Part shown: positions 1 through 12,071 of the stretch, in pieces
How positions within the stretch are numbered: position 1 is the first letter of the stretch
Layout of the letters: every line of letters starts with the position of its first letter
NCBI GenBank assembly: GCA_018902385.1
Contig: JABSSW010000006.1
Span: 962,458 to 1,026,457 of the forward strand
Length of the DNA stretch: 64,000 bases
Direction: 5' to 3'
Source of the DNA: Physcia stellaris
Lineage: Eukaryota > Ascomycota > Lecanoromycetes > Caliciales > Physciaceae
Notes under the pieces: generated by a model
The model's input: the letters and a program-made list of their open reading frames with translations, nothing else
The model's database searches: none
What the model was told of the DNA's origin: nothing
Made by a program: the position numbers and the translations under genes

Positions 1-601
1 ATTTGGCTTGAGATCATTCACCATTAAACAGGCAGTGCACCTAAACACGTCCACATCTTGGGGCCATCGTACGTGAGAATCGCACGTGGCACATCTGCCT
101 TCACGAGAGATAGAGTCCTATTAGAGTTCTGGGAATCAGTCATACAATCTTGAAAAGAGGCCGAGCTTGAATATTTCTACAGCCACATCTCTTGCGCTGA
201 TGATGGTCATGGCTCCTGCCATCGTTCAAGGGATGTACAGAAGCGCGACACAAGCTGATGGAAGGGCTTACGGTCTGCGGATGGCCGATTAGATCGGCTG
301 TAGGATTTGTCGGCATGCCGACGAGCTGGGTTTTTGCGTCAACAACATCATCATCATCATCCTCATCATCGACTTCATCTTTGGCAGACTTTTTCTTGCC
401 GCTTCCAAAGATAGATGGAAAGGGATGGCTGATGGATCGGCCATGCTGTGAGGTTCTGCGAGGTAGTGAATTGCTCGATGGCTGAGAAGGTGGGCTTCTG
501 AGCGGTGTGGGAAACTCGTTCGCTGGGGTCGACAATGTGGAAGTGGAGGTATTGGGATAAGCAGAGGAGCCAAGGAACAAACGTGTGGGCCAGGAAGGCA
601 T
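1..601 (-). CDS. HUL4-like HECT E3 ubiquitin ligase, N-terminal part (runs off the left edge)
   Basis: This is the 5' end of a minus-strand gene that leaves the window. The start ATG is at 601-599; exon 1 is 601-272. An intron 271-118 (donor GTAAGC, acceptor TAG, phase 0) leads to exon 2 from 117 leftwards. The protein begins MPSWPTRLF, followed by a Ser/Pro-rich disordered stretch, a GSGKKK patch and an Asp/Glu-rich run at residues about 75-85. Exon 2 reads GRCATCDSHVRWPQ then FRCTACLMVNDLKP, a double CxxC zinc-ribbon-like motif that I know from the N-termini of fungal HUL4-type HECT ligases, which attach ubiquitin to nuclear and cytosolic targets. The catalytic HECT domain would lie outside the window, so the family call rests on the N-terminal motif only. 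Confidence 0.72.
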
Positions 602-1261
602 CGAAAAAGAGCTGTTTTGAGAAAAGAATCATTAACCTCGAGTATCTCTATGCCATGACCAAGGAGTCGTTGGTGGGCGACACGTTGGCCAACGGCTGGC
701 CGGTGTCATAGAAACGGAGCTCTTTCCCACACGGAAACTCATGGGCAGCAGTGCAAGTGCGAGGCGGCCTACTGAGCATGGCTATCATTGTGCTTCAGGG
801 AGTCTGGTTGACGTGAAGAGGTGGGAAGGACTGAAGGGCCAATAATTCGATACGAGGCTAACCGAGTCCTTCAATAATTCATAACTCATTGTTCACTGTT
901 CAGCTCCTCTTCCCGCTGTGGCTTGACCTACCCCTACCTGAAAAGGATCTAACACGCATGCATGATCATGCAGAGTTGCATAACGAAGTTGCCAGATCTC
1001 ACGTACGTACTACTCAGTCAATGAAGCTGTCTCACAGCTGGGTTTACCAAAAGGGTGCCCAACACATAGGACACGGCTTGATGCGCGCGCACAACTCCAG
1101 CTCTGTCGTGGAAAGAGGGTTCAGCTTGCTACTCTACTTTCTGCCTATTGCTGCTTACAACATGCATTCACCGTTGCCCTGCAGTCATTAACGGTTGTAC
1201 GACAGACCTTTGCACCGAGCACTTCGGAAGGATGCTGTAGAGGTCGGATGCAACTCTGCGA
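602..1261. other. intergenic, HUL4 promoter and RPL15 3' side
   Basis: This 660-base gap holds the upstream region of the HUL4-like gene and the 3' side of the ribosomal protein gene. The only open frame of note (889-1191, plus) has no recognisable motif and I do not regard it as a gene. I see no RNA gene or repeat. Confidence 0.6.
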
Positions 1262-2097
1262 TTATCGGTATCTCCAATAAGACTGAGTGTTGTGGCGCTT
1301 CCACGTCTTCCTTCTACCGGCGGTGGTCTTGTTGAATCTATGGCCCTTGCCGAGCCCACGAGACTTCTTCCCAGTTGCTGTCAAGCCTCGAGACTCACGG
1401 TGCTACTCAGCGGTCAGTTCACTGTAACTCCTTGGGGTCATCACGCTGCAAACGGACCTTGTGGACTGGTTTAACGATCCAGTTGATGCGGGAATCGCGA
1501 CGGATGGCTTTGTGCTGAGGGTCGACAAGGATGATTTCGAAATACTTGTAGGTCGAGTCCTGATTGATCCAGTAGGAGTTCAGGACTCGAAGGTTTGCAC
1601 AACGTCGTCCCACCCGCTCCTCAGCTGTAGATTTCAAGGAGCGTTGGTATTTAAGTTGGTTGACACCCTGATTGGTGGGTTTGCCTGGTAGAATACATGT
1701 CAGAACATGTACTGTAGCTACGCCGAAGGGTATTAGAGATACCATAGGTTGCACCCTTAGGAACTGGGCGCTTTCGTCCCCCACGCCGTACGCGTACGCG
1801 GTAGATAACATATCCTTGCTTAGCCTTGTAACCGAGACGACGAGCCTTGTCGGGACGCGAAGGACGAGATGCTCGATGAATGACATTTAATTGACGCAGC
1901 TATATTGATGCACTCTCAGCAATGTTCAACGAGTGTATAGCAAGACACGGAGAGCGTCACAAAACCGCCAGTGTATACACAATTCTGTGCGAATCGAGAG
2001 ATGAGCTCACCTCCCAGCATCGAACGCGCAAGAGGAAGCGTAGAACGTCGGATTGCTTCTTCTTCTGGAGCTCTTCGACGTACTTGAGGGCACCCAT
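1262..2097 (-). CDS. RPL15: 60S ribosomal protein eL15
   Basis: Structural protein of the large ribosomal subunit, acting in the cytoplasm. Four exons on the minus strand: 2097-2011, 1899-1743, 1684-1458 and 1402-1262, summing to 612 bases (203 aa plus TAA), against 204 aa in yeast. Introns are 111, 58 and 55 bases with GT...AG ends (donors GTGAGC, GTATCT, GTCCGT). The sequence begins [20 protein letters not shown], continues with RCWE joined to [20 protein letters not shown] across intron 1, GATYG joined to [19 protein letters not shown] across intron 2, and ends with [17 protein letters not shown]. All joins keep frame and reproduce the conserved eL15 sequence. Multiple introns near the 5' end are usual for ribosomal protein genes. 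Identity is essentially certain. Confidence 0.97.
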
Positions 2098-2506
2098 CTG
2101 CACAGATAACTTTGTCAGATTATGTTTCAATAGCCATAAGATAGACGCCAAAAGAATCGCTATCGGACCTCTACCACGACTTACCTTTGCGTATTGATGT
2201 TGAACTTGACGTAGAAGATTGTGTAAAATAGTTTTGTGTGGGGAATCTAAAAGTGCAGTCCACCTAAGCGAGCTTGGCGAGACACTAACTGTACCGCGCC
2301 GATACTAGTGCATTTCCACGGTAAATGTGCATAAGGTAAGTATAAGTACATGTACATAGCTACGGAGCACTGAGTACCTCTGATTCTTCTACTCCTGAGG
2401 TACTACTACTCTATGTCGTGAACCTAAGGTATTGAGCCTCAATTGACAATGGATCAAGCTCAGGCACATCCATTATCAGCGCGATAAGGACTACATCTGC
2501 TTTCCA
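2098..2506. promoter_or_regulatory. RPL15 upstream region
   Basis: These 409 bases are the promoter and 5' leader of RPL15 and the 3' flank of the next minus-strand gene. I could not pick out a specific transcription factor site with confidence. Confidence 0.4.
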
Positions 2507-3485
2507 CTATTTTGTTAGACAACCGGCCAGCCGCTTTACACCTCTACTTGTTTGTCTTGCAGCACTCCCCCAACTCATAGCTCCCACGTTCGAAATCGTC
2601 TCGGACGCCTCACCTTGGCCTCCATTTATCTGCGCAATCAGGCCGTCCCAAGTCTCTGTCTCCGCCCGGATAGCGTTGAGGTGCACGGACTCCTGCTTTC
2701 TTTTACTCTTGTCCATGCTAAGTAGCCCTTGAATTTGACCCTTGACTTGGCCTTCTCTGGCCGTAAGGATGCGATCCAGTCTCGTAAAGTCGCCTGCCCA
2801 TTTCTCTTTGTTCAGGCGCGAGCCTTTGCTTGAGACTACTCGCTTCGACAATACGGCAAATTGATCGAGAAGGTCCTTGGATTCGGACAGTAATAAGGCT
2901 GCCTTCTCATGGCTTGGGTGCAGCGTCCAGCTCTCTGGCTCAGGAAGCATTTTTTCACGCTCCTTGTCGCCTAGAAGGTGCCGTAGAGCTAGCACCAGAG
3001 CTTGCTGCGATTTACGACTCTGCTCCAGCCTAGAGAATCGTGTTTAAATGCAGTCCAATCGGCTCGAAGACGGGGAAAAGCAACTCACGTCTCCTTCGCT
3101 CTGCCCTCAAGTAGTTTCTGTAACGCTCCATGTCGTTCAGAGACCAGGTTCCGGAATTCCATGACATGTAGGTTAGTCATCGCTGCAGCTTGTTTTGTCC
3201 TCGTCGCCTTGGTAGCTTTTAGGAATTGCCTATACCCCGTGTAAGCATGCGAACGCCGTCGCATTAAAGTACTACCTACTGGCTTTCGAGGTGTCCTTGA
3301 TCTTCTTCCGATTGCGCATTCTCGCTTGCAGCAAGCTGCTCTTGGGTCTGAATGGTTTTTCCCTTCTTAGGCCTGGGGATGGAGGTCTCGTCTCCGTTGT
3401 CTACTCCACTCAAAATGTGTAAGCATAATACATGATATGGAGTAGACTCACCTTCGTTCAACTGGCGTTTTGCCTTCCCCATCAT
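2507..3485 (-). CDS. unrecognised protein, 272 aa, predicted helical/coiled-coil
   Basis: Four minus-strand exons fit together in frame: 3485-3452, 3400-3280, 3229-3089 and 3029-2507 (819 bases). Introns are 51, 50 and 59 bases with donors GTGAGT, GTAGGT and GTGAGT. An in-frame TAG lies upstream of the double ATG at 3485, which supports this start. The protein opens with a basic/acidic disordered segment (MMGKAKRQLNEDNGDETSIP, then PRPKKGK). A long helical, charged region rich in Leu, Lys, Glu and Gln (about residues 55-240) looks like coiled coil; a short Ser/Arg tail ends GCLTK. I do not recognise a family. A kinetochore or complex-scaffold protein is possible from the coiled-coil look but unsupported. 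Conservation of the ORF across three introns makes it a real gene. Confidence 0.75.
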
Positions 3486-4304
3486 CCTATTGAGATTTAT
3501 ATGGCTGGTAATGCGTGGAAATGTTCGCTAATAAGTGAAGCGATGTACTGGATCAATGCTTGCAAGACCAGATCTGGGTATGGAAATGTTGGAAGGGCTA
3601 GGGCTCATGCCATCGTTGAGGACAAAATCTCGAGAATAAATTCACTGCAATTGAACCGGGCAACTCAAGCATCAGCAGCACATCGCTCTATCAGAGAGGT
3701 ATACTCAATTGGATACTGAACGCATTGACGGCTGCGATCAGCGGAGAAGACGTACAGTCGTATCCTGATCTACGGTGTAAGAGTACGCGTATGAAATGTA
3801 GCAAGACAACTGTGTGATATTCATATTTTCAGGACTAGCTACCGTTTCAGCTGTGGGCAAGATAGCTAAGAGTTCGGCTTTTCCATAGAGTGCCTGTAAT
3901 GCTAGTAGTTGGCCACCAGTAGAGTTATCCAACCACCCATTTCAATCTACCTGGGAAGATTTTCCCAGTGCATGTGAATAAATCATGGCTTCATACATCT
4001 GAGGTCATACGATCGTCGGCAGTTCGTTACGTTGTCCTGGTCGGGACTTTCAGTTCAGAAAAGGCGCTCGCTGCTAAGGATAATTTTGGACTCTGTAGAA
4101 AACCGCTGTATGATCTATGGATAGTGTTTGAAGGACTTTTAGTGGGAGGAGCCTCCCTCAGGAGCTGAAAGATAAATATGCACGGAACATGGTGATGACC
4201 TAAAGCCGGTCGAGAAGGACTGAGCCCCGGGCTTAGTCCGTAAGAGAGAAACCGGCTTAGACTACACAACCAGGTAACTGATTTGGTGGTATCGTAGTAA
4301 TGTA
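3486..4304. other. intergenic between the coiled-coil gene and PSP1 gene
   Basis: This 819-base gap holds the promoter of the coiled-coil gene and the 3' UTR of the PSP1-domain gene. A 64-codon minus-strand frame at 3738-3932 could be an upstream ORF or leader exon, but I find no splice join that makes it part of a protein. Nothing else is evident. Confidence 0.5.
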
Positions 4305-7100
4305 CTAAGACCCAAGCGAGAGTCCCTGGAAGGCATGGCTCCAGTCATTCCTGTGAACCTGGGATTTCCTCACTACGCCGTTGTTTGCATCTGGCTGGAG
4401 TCCGTAGGCGGGATGCTGTAAATTAGCGAGGTGGTAAGGAGCTGCGGCATACCGCGTCTGTAGACTAAGAAGCTGCTGCCCACCATTACCATAACCGACT
4501 GTAGCATGATCGGCTTGGTGAGTCTCAGGTCCAAGCGGCTGGAAGGTCTGATACATGTGAGGCAAAACCAAGCCGCTGGAGCCAACGTCTTGACTTGGTC
4601 CCCAAGGACGATCAAATGAACCATGGGGGGCACCTGACGGCCCTACGGTCGAGTACGACGAATTAGACTTTTGCTGTAGTGGTGAGGAGTACGAGTCCGC
4701 CTCAGGGTTGAAGGCTCCAGGGCCCAAACCGGAAGGTAGTTGCAAGCCCGCAACAGGTGTCACAAACGATGCAGGATTGATAGCGGACATCCAGATACGA
4801 GTTTTGTAAATCTTGAACAGATCAGTCACTAATGGATTGAAATTGATGTAGGAGTCCGCGAAGTAGTAGAACGTCAACTTCTTCCAGTCCCTAAGATGAC
4901 GAGGTCAGTACAAAAGGCTGACCAGGAGGGGATCTGTTTACATTTGGAATTCCGCGTCCAATATCTCCATGTTGAGCCGATGTTCAACAACCTTCTGCTG
5001 ACATACACGCTTTGCTTTGGCTTCATTGCCTTCTTTATCCCTCAGAGTTTGTATCTCGTGGGCTTGTGCAAGGCGCTTAATCATCTTAGGCTTTAGATCG
5101 CTGCTTGGCAAATCTGATCCACTAGCAGAAGGTCCCATGGACATAGCAGGAGCATTGCGTGTACTACTCTGAGTAATCAATTGGCCGTTCGGGTTTGCGC
5201 CGGCTGGTGTTCCATCTTGGCAGTGACGAGAAAATACCATTAGCCATCGATAGTGCTCCTCTGTATAGCTTTCCTTCATTTCTTTAGCCTTTGACCAAGG
5301 AATGTTGTCATGCGCTACAGTTCCCAGATCTGTGCCTCTATCAGCTTCGACAATTACCAAATCGCCTGGTTTAACCTGGAGACCGGTTCCTTCTTGGACG
5401 TAGAACACGTCGGCTCTGCAAGCCTTGAACGTGACAATGTATAGTGATTGTTGAGTGCGGGATTGAAGATTTCCGAGATGTTGGCCACGTTGAGCGTGGG
5501 ATAGGTAGGGAGGGCCGAGGGTCTGGGGAGAAAGCCTAGAATGACTTTCTCCAAGCTCGTTTCGAGAGAAGTAGGTAACTGCAACTTGGCGATCACGTAA
5601 ATGCTCGAGTTCTAATTGTTGTTCTTGGAGTCTTTGACGTATACGAAATTGATCATACTCACCACTATCGCCCTGTGGAGGGCGTATCACTTCACCATAG
5701 GCAGATGGGCTGCCGTGTTTTCCACCAGGTCTCAAGCCGGAACTAGGAGCTCCAGCCGCGTAGCTCTTCTGTGATTCGGTTGTGGAACTCAAAGAAGTCT
5801 GACGTGTCGGTACATCGGCAAAGGAATGGCGACGGCTTTGAGGTTGTTCGCCCGAACCTCCGAAACCCAACGAGCTTTGCCAATGGCCTTTTTTTACGCT
5901 CTCCAAAGTTCGATTTTCGGGAGCGCCGGCCGTGAAATACTGTGTGCCACCTTTAGCTCCATATTCACTAGCTCGACGTCCTGGTGCGCCTCCGTACGCA
6001 TAGACTTGATTAGCGTCTGAATCATCCACATCATACAATGCAGATTCTGACTCTTCAGGAACGGATCCTTGTATACGTTGATGGTATACCTGTGCAGTGT
6101 TTCTCGGCATTTGCGAAGCGGAATTAGTCGTCGCAGCTCGGCTCCTACCTTTCGAACCCTCACCCCGATCGGCTGCTGCTTGTCTGAGGAGAGCATTTTC
6201 CATCGCTAGCTGCTCAATGGTTCTTGCCTGGGTAGATAGCTTCACACCAGCTTCGGATCCATTGGAACTTTCATCGTCATCCTCAACTTCTTGAAGCTGC
6301 TCCAGAAGAGTCGGATCATGCTCACCAAGCATACTCAGGCGCGAAGGCCGATGTTGAAGACCACCGTAAGGCACGCCGCTTCTGGTTCGACCATTTGGGA
6401 AATGGCTACCGAGACCGGTTGGTGTAGTGTTCGTCGTGTCTGGGTCCAGCTGACCGACTGAGTAGGACTGAGATCGATATGTTTTCAAGGTTGGCTGCAA
6501 GGGTATTGCAAAGGGGATCGCAGCCTCCGGTGCATTATCCCGTGCCAGCGGTGGGCTTGAATGGGCGTCCTCGGTATAAAAACCAGCAGACCCCGGAGGC
6601 ACCAAACTTGTAGGTGAAGGAAGGACCTCGGTTAGGCGCGTGGGTGGTCCTCTCTGCGAATCGTTGGTCCATATTGCGTTACCCCAGGGAAACATGACGC
6701 CACTGGATGAGGGTCTGCCCATAGCGGCGCTTGGTGATGGCCCGACGTTCGCATTCCAATTTATCGAATCCGCAGCAGGAGTAGCCGGATGAGAACTGGC
6801 CGGCGAGAACGACCCGCTACCGCTGAACGAGCCTTTACGATGCGGCGCTTGTTGCACCTCCGTAAGCCATGAAGGGCGTCTTGCCTGCCTTGTTCCGTGG
6901 CTCTGGTTTAAGGAGTGCAGACGATGGTACTGGTCTTGTTCATCATCGGAGGAGGCAAGCGCCTCTGAATCTGGAGTCGATCCGCGGATACCTGCTTTAG
7001 CTTTTTCCAGAAAGATAGAAGCGTTGCTCCCCGGAAACCCGCTGAAGGACGTGCGTTTTGTAGTAGCCCCTTGAAACTGAGGGCCATTGTTTGCAGCCAT
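4305..7100 (-). CDS. PSP1-domain protein (polymerase suppressor 1-like)
   Basis: Two exons: 7100-4942 and 4890-4305, with a 51-base intron (GTAAAC...TTAG) joining CAA AT to G GAC TGG in frame; 914 aa. I chose ATG 7100 (MAANNGPQ) because the frame extends further only to a GTG. The first 540 residues are low-complexity, Ser/Pro/Gly-rich, with a short Gln/Leu-rich helical patch (EQLAMENALLRQ). The PSP1 C-terminal domain begins near residue 545 with SLYIVTFKACRADVFYVQEG and LQVKPGDLVIVEADRG, and ends with TFYYFADSYINFNPLVTDLF in exon 2. The domain is shared with yeast Psp1, a suppressor of DNA polymerase alpha defects, and with a bacterial family; its biochemical role is not settled. A Gly/Gln/Asn-rich tail of about 170 residues follows. 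Domain call is firm, function is not. Confidence 0.9.
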
Positions 7101-9963
7101 AATCAGATCGAACCTCAAGACAGGCCAGTGGCAATGATACACTAGGCACCTATTTAACTTTAATTATCAGAAAATACTCTAGCCATCCTACAAGAACACA
7201 AAAAGGTCACCAGGGCATACCTGTAAGAACGAGATAAAGTGAGGATTTGATGTCTGGATTCAATAGACAAGATATGCTAGGAAGCCAAAGTATTGAACCA
7301 GATTTAAGAAAGGTTTGAACTACTAGCGGTTAGATATGAGCTACTGCAGATTGTAGGCCCAGTAGCAGGCATCATGGAGCCCAGATCAAGGGAAATTGTG
7401 ATATTGTAGTGAAGAGAAAGGTGACCCATACTTTCAATAGTGTTGTTCACCAGAGATAAAATATTGTAAGTTGTGTTTCCCGTGATGTCAGGCTTGGCAG
7501 GTTTCGGTCTCTAGGGTCGAAATGAGAGATGCTAGAGCAAGTTGGGGCAAATCGGTGAGGTAGATGTTACAGTCCAGCAAGATTGACCTGGCTTTAGTGA
7601 CTAGGCAATAGTAGGGTCGTCCGTTCTGACAGGACGGTTATCAGGGTACAACTTCAGCTAATTAAGTCTTCAATAATGGCAAGTAGATGAGAGACAGAAG
7701 TGAATCCGTACTCGCCGCTGTGATTTAAAATGAGTAATATTATGGTGCTTCTCGGCGGAACGGGGCACACTTCCCCGGCCAGATCTAATAAATCTCTTTA
7801 ATTTTGTATACAGCGAAGATGAATAAAGCGCATCCAGAGCCAAGTCTGAGTGGGGAATTTCTTCTGCTTTTCAAGACTGTCAGTATAAAGATGACAGTAA
7901 CGCATTAAATACATCCCTGGTCTAGCGGGATGGCTGGTAGACGCATGAAAATCAAGCCATATTGCAGAGCAAGTGAATAAACAGAAAGCTAACAGTCGCT
8001 CGGTTCCCTACCTAGACAGCTTGACACGGGAAGACAACCATAGACTCACCAACCTTCTCTATCCGCTAACATTGACTGAAGTCTGCTCTACGGGTGGACA
8101 GTTGTAAAAGAACACGAGGACCCGGATGGGATGCGAGATCTATATGTGTAAGAGTATCTATTCTTGTTCAGCAGGCGATTGCGCAGCTTTTCCGAGGATC
8201 GTCGCAGAACGCAAAGGTAGCAATGCAAGCGTAGAGAGTGGGCACTTTACCATTAACACTGGACCGGCAAAGAGAACGCCACTAATTATACATGTGCAGA
8301 GAAGAAGGAAAGACGCCAGGGGTCGGGTCGTTTAGAAGTCGGTCCAAGGAGGAGATATCGTCCCCTCGGATCCTGCGTACGGCTGCCGCAATCGTCTCCG
8401 GTGGGCAGAAGCCGACAAATGGGGGTAGAGTCTTATTCTTCTTCCGATCGACGCTGCTATACAGTCTGAATTCGAGCGAGGATCTTGAGGTGAATATTGG
8501 CAGTCGGGTTCAACACGACACACTGCACGGAGAGAACAGGTTCAAGGTATCGTTCGCTTCGATCGTTTCACGGAAGGACAAGGGCGAGATCTTTACCCTT
8601 CGATGATTTGACTTTGAATCCCCGGGTACTGTGTAGAGAGCGTTCGAGGACAAGGCGAGGTTTCCGAGGGTAAGCCGAGGGGGGTATTTTGACTGGGTAC
8701 GGTCGGTTTGTCAATTGGCGCTGTGAGGAAAGAGAGCTGGAGTTTGGCTGGGGTTCGAGTATGCAGCAATGAATTCGCGTCCATGAAGGAAGGAAAGACG
8801 AACGTGGTCGGCAAGGAAAGTTGAGTAGAGTGGTGACTCTCTCTTCAAGGTGGGACACGGATGGGGTTGACGCGAACGGAGGCTAGATGGAACAAGGTTG
8901 CAAGCCGTCGGGAAAATGCGCCAGTGGCACCCACAGGCGACCATGACACTACTGGACGCTCCCTAAACGACGATCGACGTGGAGAAATGTGTTATGTGTT
9001 TGGCAAATACTACTACTGCTCTCTTTCCACACCTTGGGAAGAGCGGGGTGGAAGATGCTGCAAGCATGACGATCCCCGCAGGCCGCGAGGAGTATATGTC
9101 AATCACTTCCACCACCAATTATGACATCCCAAATCCCGCAATGGAACAGCCGGCGATTTGATAGCTGTAAGGTGAGTAAGTAGTATATGTGCTCCTCTGC
9201 CGTTGGGAGATGCAGATCCAATGCCTCTTCGAAGCCCACACAATTGATGCTCGGCAAGGCTCGGAGACGTCTGAAGAGACTCAAATCCAGTAGGCTGGTA
9301 TCTAGAATATTATATACCATCATGTAGATCCGAACATCAATTCGTTGAAAGTATAGTACGTATTGTCATGCACTGGGTAATCGAACCGAGAGCGCGCTAG
9401 GAGTACAGCTTTTAGGTAGTGCCTTCGAATAGGTACATGTAAATGATGCAGATTTCCCCAGAGACAGCTGACTCCCCGAAAGGACCCCTGCCTTTCCCCA
9501 CAACCTCATTGGGACTAGAGACGGAATGATCGAGATGCACGACCAATATCCCTGTTTCACTGATGCTATACTCAAATGCCGCTCACGACAATCTCATACT
9601 AGCCAATTGAAGTTTCGATTGTCTGCTATCCCCGTCCCCATCGCCATCGCCAGGGCGTTAAGTCAGCTGAAATCAAGCCCCCTCGAAGATCTTCTGCCTT
9701 TTCGAAGGCTGTTGCTCTGTTGCCAATATCAGCTGCTAACAAAGCATTACATATCTGGTCCATGGGATTTTGGACTTCGTCATTTTGACAATCCAGTTGG
9801 TCAGAGATTGTATCAACAGCTGTGCTTTGGAAATCGCATCGTTACAACACCGATGATGGATAGAACTATCAACCGGAGCAACTGCTCGTCCCAGCGGATG
9901 ACCGACCGTGCAATACGAACAGGTCAGGGAACTGCGTGCAAAGTTTTGTCCCCACCGAATGGT
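7101..9963. other. long intergenic region upstream of PSP1 gene
   Basis: This 2.86-kb gap holds the leader and promoter of the PSP1 gene and ends at the NFU1 stop codon. On the minus strand, 8,560-8,900 is pyrimidine-rich (CTCTCTTTCC, CCTTCCTTC runs), as in many fungal promoters and transcription start regions. This suggests a long, perhaps spliced, 5' UTR. Open frames such as 8126-8335, 8292-8606 and 8861-9124 have no recognisable motif and no splice joins that I could support. No tRNA or repeat seen. Confidence 0.45.
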
Positions 9964-11035
9964 TCATGCCTCTACCGTGTCGAGACTGCCTTTCCCAACC
10001 GTTGAGGCTACGGCTTGAGGGCCTTTTTGTTCCTTCAGCTTCTCTTCAAACTTGGCGAATTCCTTCATGGCAATTTCTTCTTCTTGATCAAGGACTTGGG
10101 TGACCCCCTGCACCTCCTCAATCTGCGAATTGGTAAGTCATGGCCACCAATTATGGTTCATAGGTCATAGCTGGGTGCGCACATAATGCATAAGCATGCT
10201 TTCGATACCGTTCTTCAGGGTGACAGTGCTCGAATCGCAAGTGCGACATGCGCCACGCAATTTCAGAAGAACATGTCCATTCTCTAATCCCCTAAACTCA
10301 ATATCTCCGCCGTCATCTTGAATGGCCGGGCGTATTCGCGTATCCAGTAATTCCTTAATCATCCCCACCACCTCGCTGTCGCTCTCGTTATACTCGAGTG
10401 TGTCATGTTCGCCACCTTCCTGCCCAGGCTCGGACGATCGGTTTTCAACAGTGTTGACAACGGCTTCGCCCGACGTAACGGCCTCGGTAATCAAACTAAA
10501 TACCTCGGGCTTGATATGCGCCCAGCTGGCGTCTTCGGCTTTAGTAACCGTTATGAAATCCGAACCGTAAAAGACAGATGTGATGCCATCAACGTTGAAT
10601 AACCTTGCTGCCAGTGGGGATGGATGGGGTGGTGCGAGCGTGGACCTTGGCGAAAGATATTCAAGGAATGGAGATGAAAGAGTATCAGGGAGGACTTTTG
10701 AATTAGGCAAAAATTTCAACGCCTGATACCGAAATGTTAGCGTTGAGGTATTAGAAGTGGGCATGCTCGCCTACATCAGCATTGGGAGTTGTCTCTGTCT
10801 GGATGAACAGGGTTCGTGAGCCCTTTTTCGAGGGAATCTGGGGAGCTTGCGTGAGCACGAGACGGTTAGTCAACACCGGTCTAGTATATGCGCCAAAAGA
10901 AAGTAAAGGCCGCGCAGTGGACGTTTGATGAATGCCTCTGCAGGTGGCAGCTGTGTGCGAAGGTGCAAAAGTGCCACGCGATATGAATCTTCGCAGTTGG
11001 CTTGTGACTTGTCCAGTGGAAATCTTAGCAGCCAT
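9964..11035 (-). CDS. NFU1: mitochondrial Fe-S cluster scaffold NFU1
   Basis: Nfu1 helps pass 4Fe-4S clusters to mitochondrial targets such as lipoate synthase. Three exons: 11035-10775, 10722-10183 and 10122-9964 (960 bases, 319 aa). Introns are 52 bases (GTAGGC...GCTAAC...CAG) and 60 bases (GTGCGC...GCAG), both phase 0. The start ATG 11035 is the first in frame (upstream there is only a GTG). Residues 1-45 are Arg/Ser/Thr-rich with RGIHQTSTARP, a typical mitochondrial presequence. The Nfu N-terminal domain follows (FIQTETTPNADALKFLPNSK to SLITEAVTSG). The NifU-like C-terminal domain has the cluster-binding CRTC at residues 246-249. The acidic tail (LDQEEEIAMKEFAKFEEKLK) is usual in fungal homologues. 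Divergent from the next gene, sharing a 382-base promoter region. Confidence 0.95.
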
Positions 11036-11417
11036 GGTTAGGCACTTACACACGCCAGAAGCGAAAGAATAGAGCAGCGAGAGCAGGTGGTGCAGACCAA
11101 CACTTCTATTTACTACCTAGTCGTCGAGGTGTGCGTCATTTTGGTACTAGTAGATACATTAAGTTCGGCGATAGTAGAAATGAAAATTAGGCTTATCTCC
11201 GGCTTTTATTATCGAGCTTACGAGTACATTATTTTTGAATTACTCTAGTGAAATACCTTATATCAGTGAGAATGATACTGTATCAGTAGCAGTCAGACTT
11301 GAGGAGATGATCCCCTTGCTTTGATTCGATGCACGTCATTGTAGTCCTTTCGTTCGTGACCGGCTTTGAAGCACAAAACGAGAGATTCAGACACTGATTA
11401 AGAAGGATAAGCACAGA
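11036..11417. promoter_or_regulatory. shared divergent promoter of NFU1 and the zf-HIT gene
   Basis: The two genes start 382 bases apart on opposite strands, so this segment must hold both promoters. Part of it (about 11,145-11,280) is AT-rich. No specific site identified. Confidence 0.55.
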
Positions 11418-12071
11418 ATGAGTATGATTTCAGAGTGCAAAGTGTGTGGCAAAGAAGTTTCGAAGTACAAATGCCCGAATTGCCAGGTCCCGTAGTAAGT
11501 AGAGTATCCTTTTCATCTCGCATTTCTACATTCCCAGCGTACTGAGTCTACTGCTACCTTTAGCTGTTCAGTCGATTGTTACAAACGGCACATAGCTGAA
11601 CATCTGGACCCATCCGGTTCTCTGAAACCTCTTACAATCGCAAGTGGCTTACCGCCTTCTCCATCCACTGTCATAACACCTAGCGCATCGACAAAACCAG
11701 GCTTTCGCCCTGATCATCCCATATTGATGTCACAACTTGAAGCCAATATTTCTGGAGAATTGCAACGTTCCTATCCCCAGCTGCGTGAGCTGCTTCTCAT
11801 AGTATACAAGTCGACCCTCGACCCAGCCGCGAATGATGACACAATGACCCCTCGTACGCAAGGCCACTCTATGCGCGAAGCTAGACAAGGCATGAAGTCC
11901 CAAAAAAATCATCATATTCAAAAAAAGCTGCCATGGTCTCAACAGCGAGGTTTCCAGGATGGACTTTCAACACTCCGAAAGTTGAGAAACAAGGACAACA
12001 CGAATGGCAAGGCTCTACAAGCCTTTTCAGAGCGAACTATTCAGTCGATTCCCAATTTTAACACGAGATGA
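11418..12071 (+). CDS. HIT-type zinc finger protein (Hit1/ZNHIT3-like)
   Basis: Two exons: 11418-11494 and 11564-12071 (585 bases, 194 aa), with a 69-base intron (GTAAGT...TTTAG) splitting a Tyr codon. The N-terminal zf-HIT reads CKVCGKEVSKYKCPNC, then QVPYCSVDCYKRH, with paired cysteines and a final His over residues 7-36; this compact finger matches Hit1/ZNHIT3. Hit1 works with Rsa1/NUFIP in assembly of box C/D snoRNPs in the nucleus. The rest is a Pro/Ser linker, a helical stretch (SQLEANISGELQRSYPQLRE) and a basic C-terminus (KLPWSQQRGFQDGLSTLRKL). Other zf-HIT proteins exist (Bcd1, Ies/Swr subunits), but short length and an N-terminal finger favour the Hit1 group. Confidence 0.85.

Noticed and set aside
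889-1191. 100-codon plus-strand frame between HUL4 and RPL15
   Set aside because: No motif, no splice joins, and the position fits promoter and 3' UTR sequence.
2507-3485. Assignment of the coiled-coil protein to a kinetochore family
   Set aside because: Only general helical character supports it; no family-specific motif was recognised.
7917-7960. tRNA-like D-arm sequence (GGGATGGCTGGTAGACGC)
   Set aside because: No matching acceptor, anticodon and T arms around it.
9526-10005. 159-codon plus-strand frame
   Set aside because: Its 3' end overlaps the last NFU1 exon on the other strand, it has no recognisable motif, and its upstream part looks like random translation.
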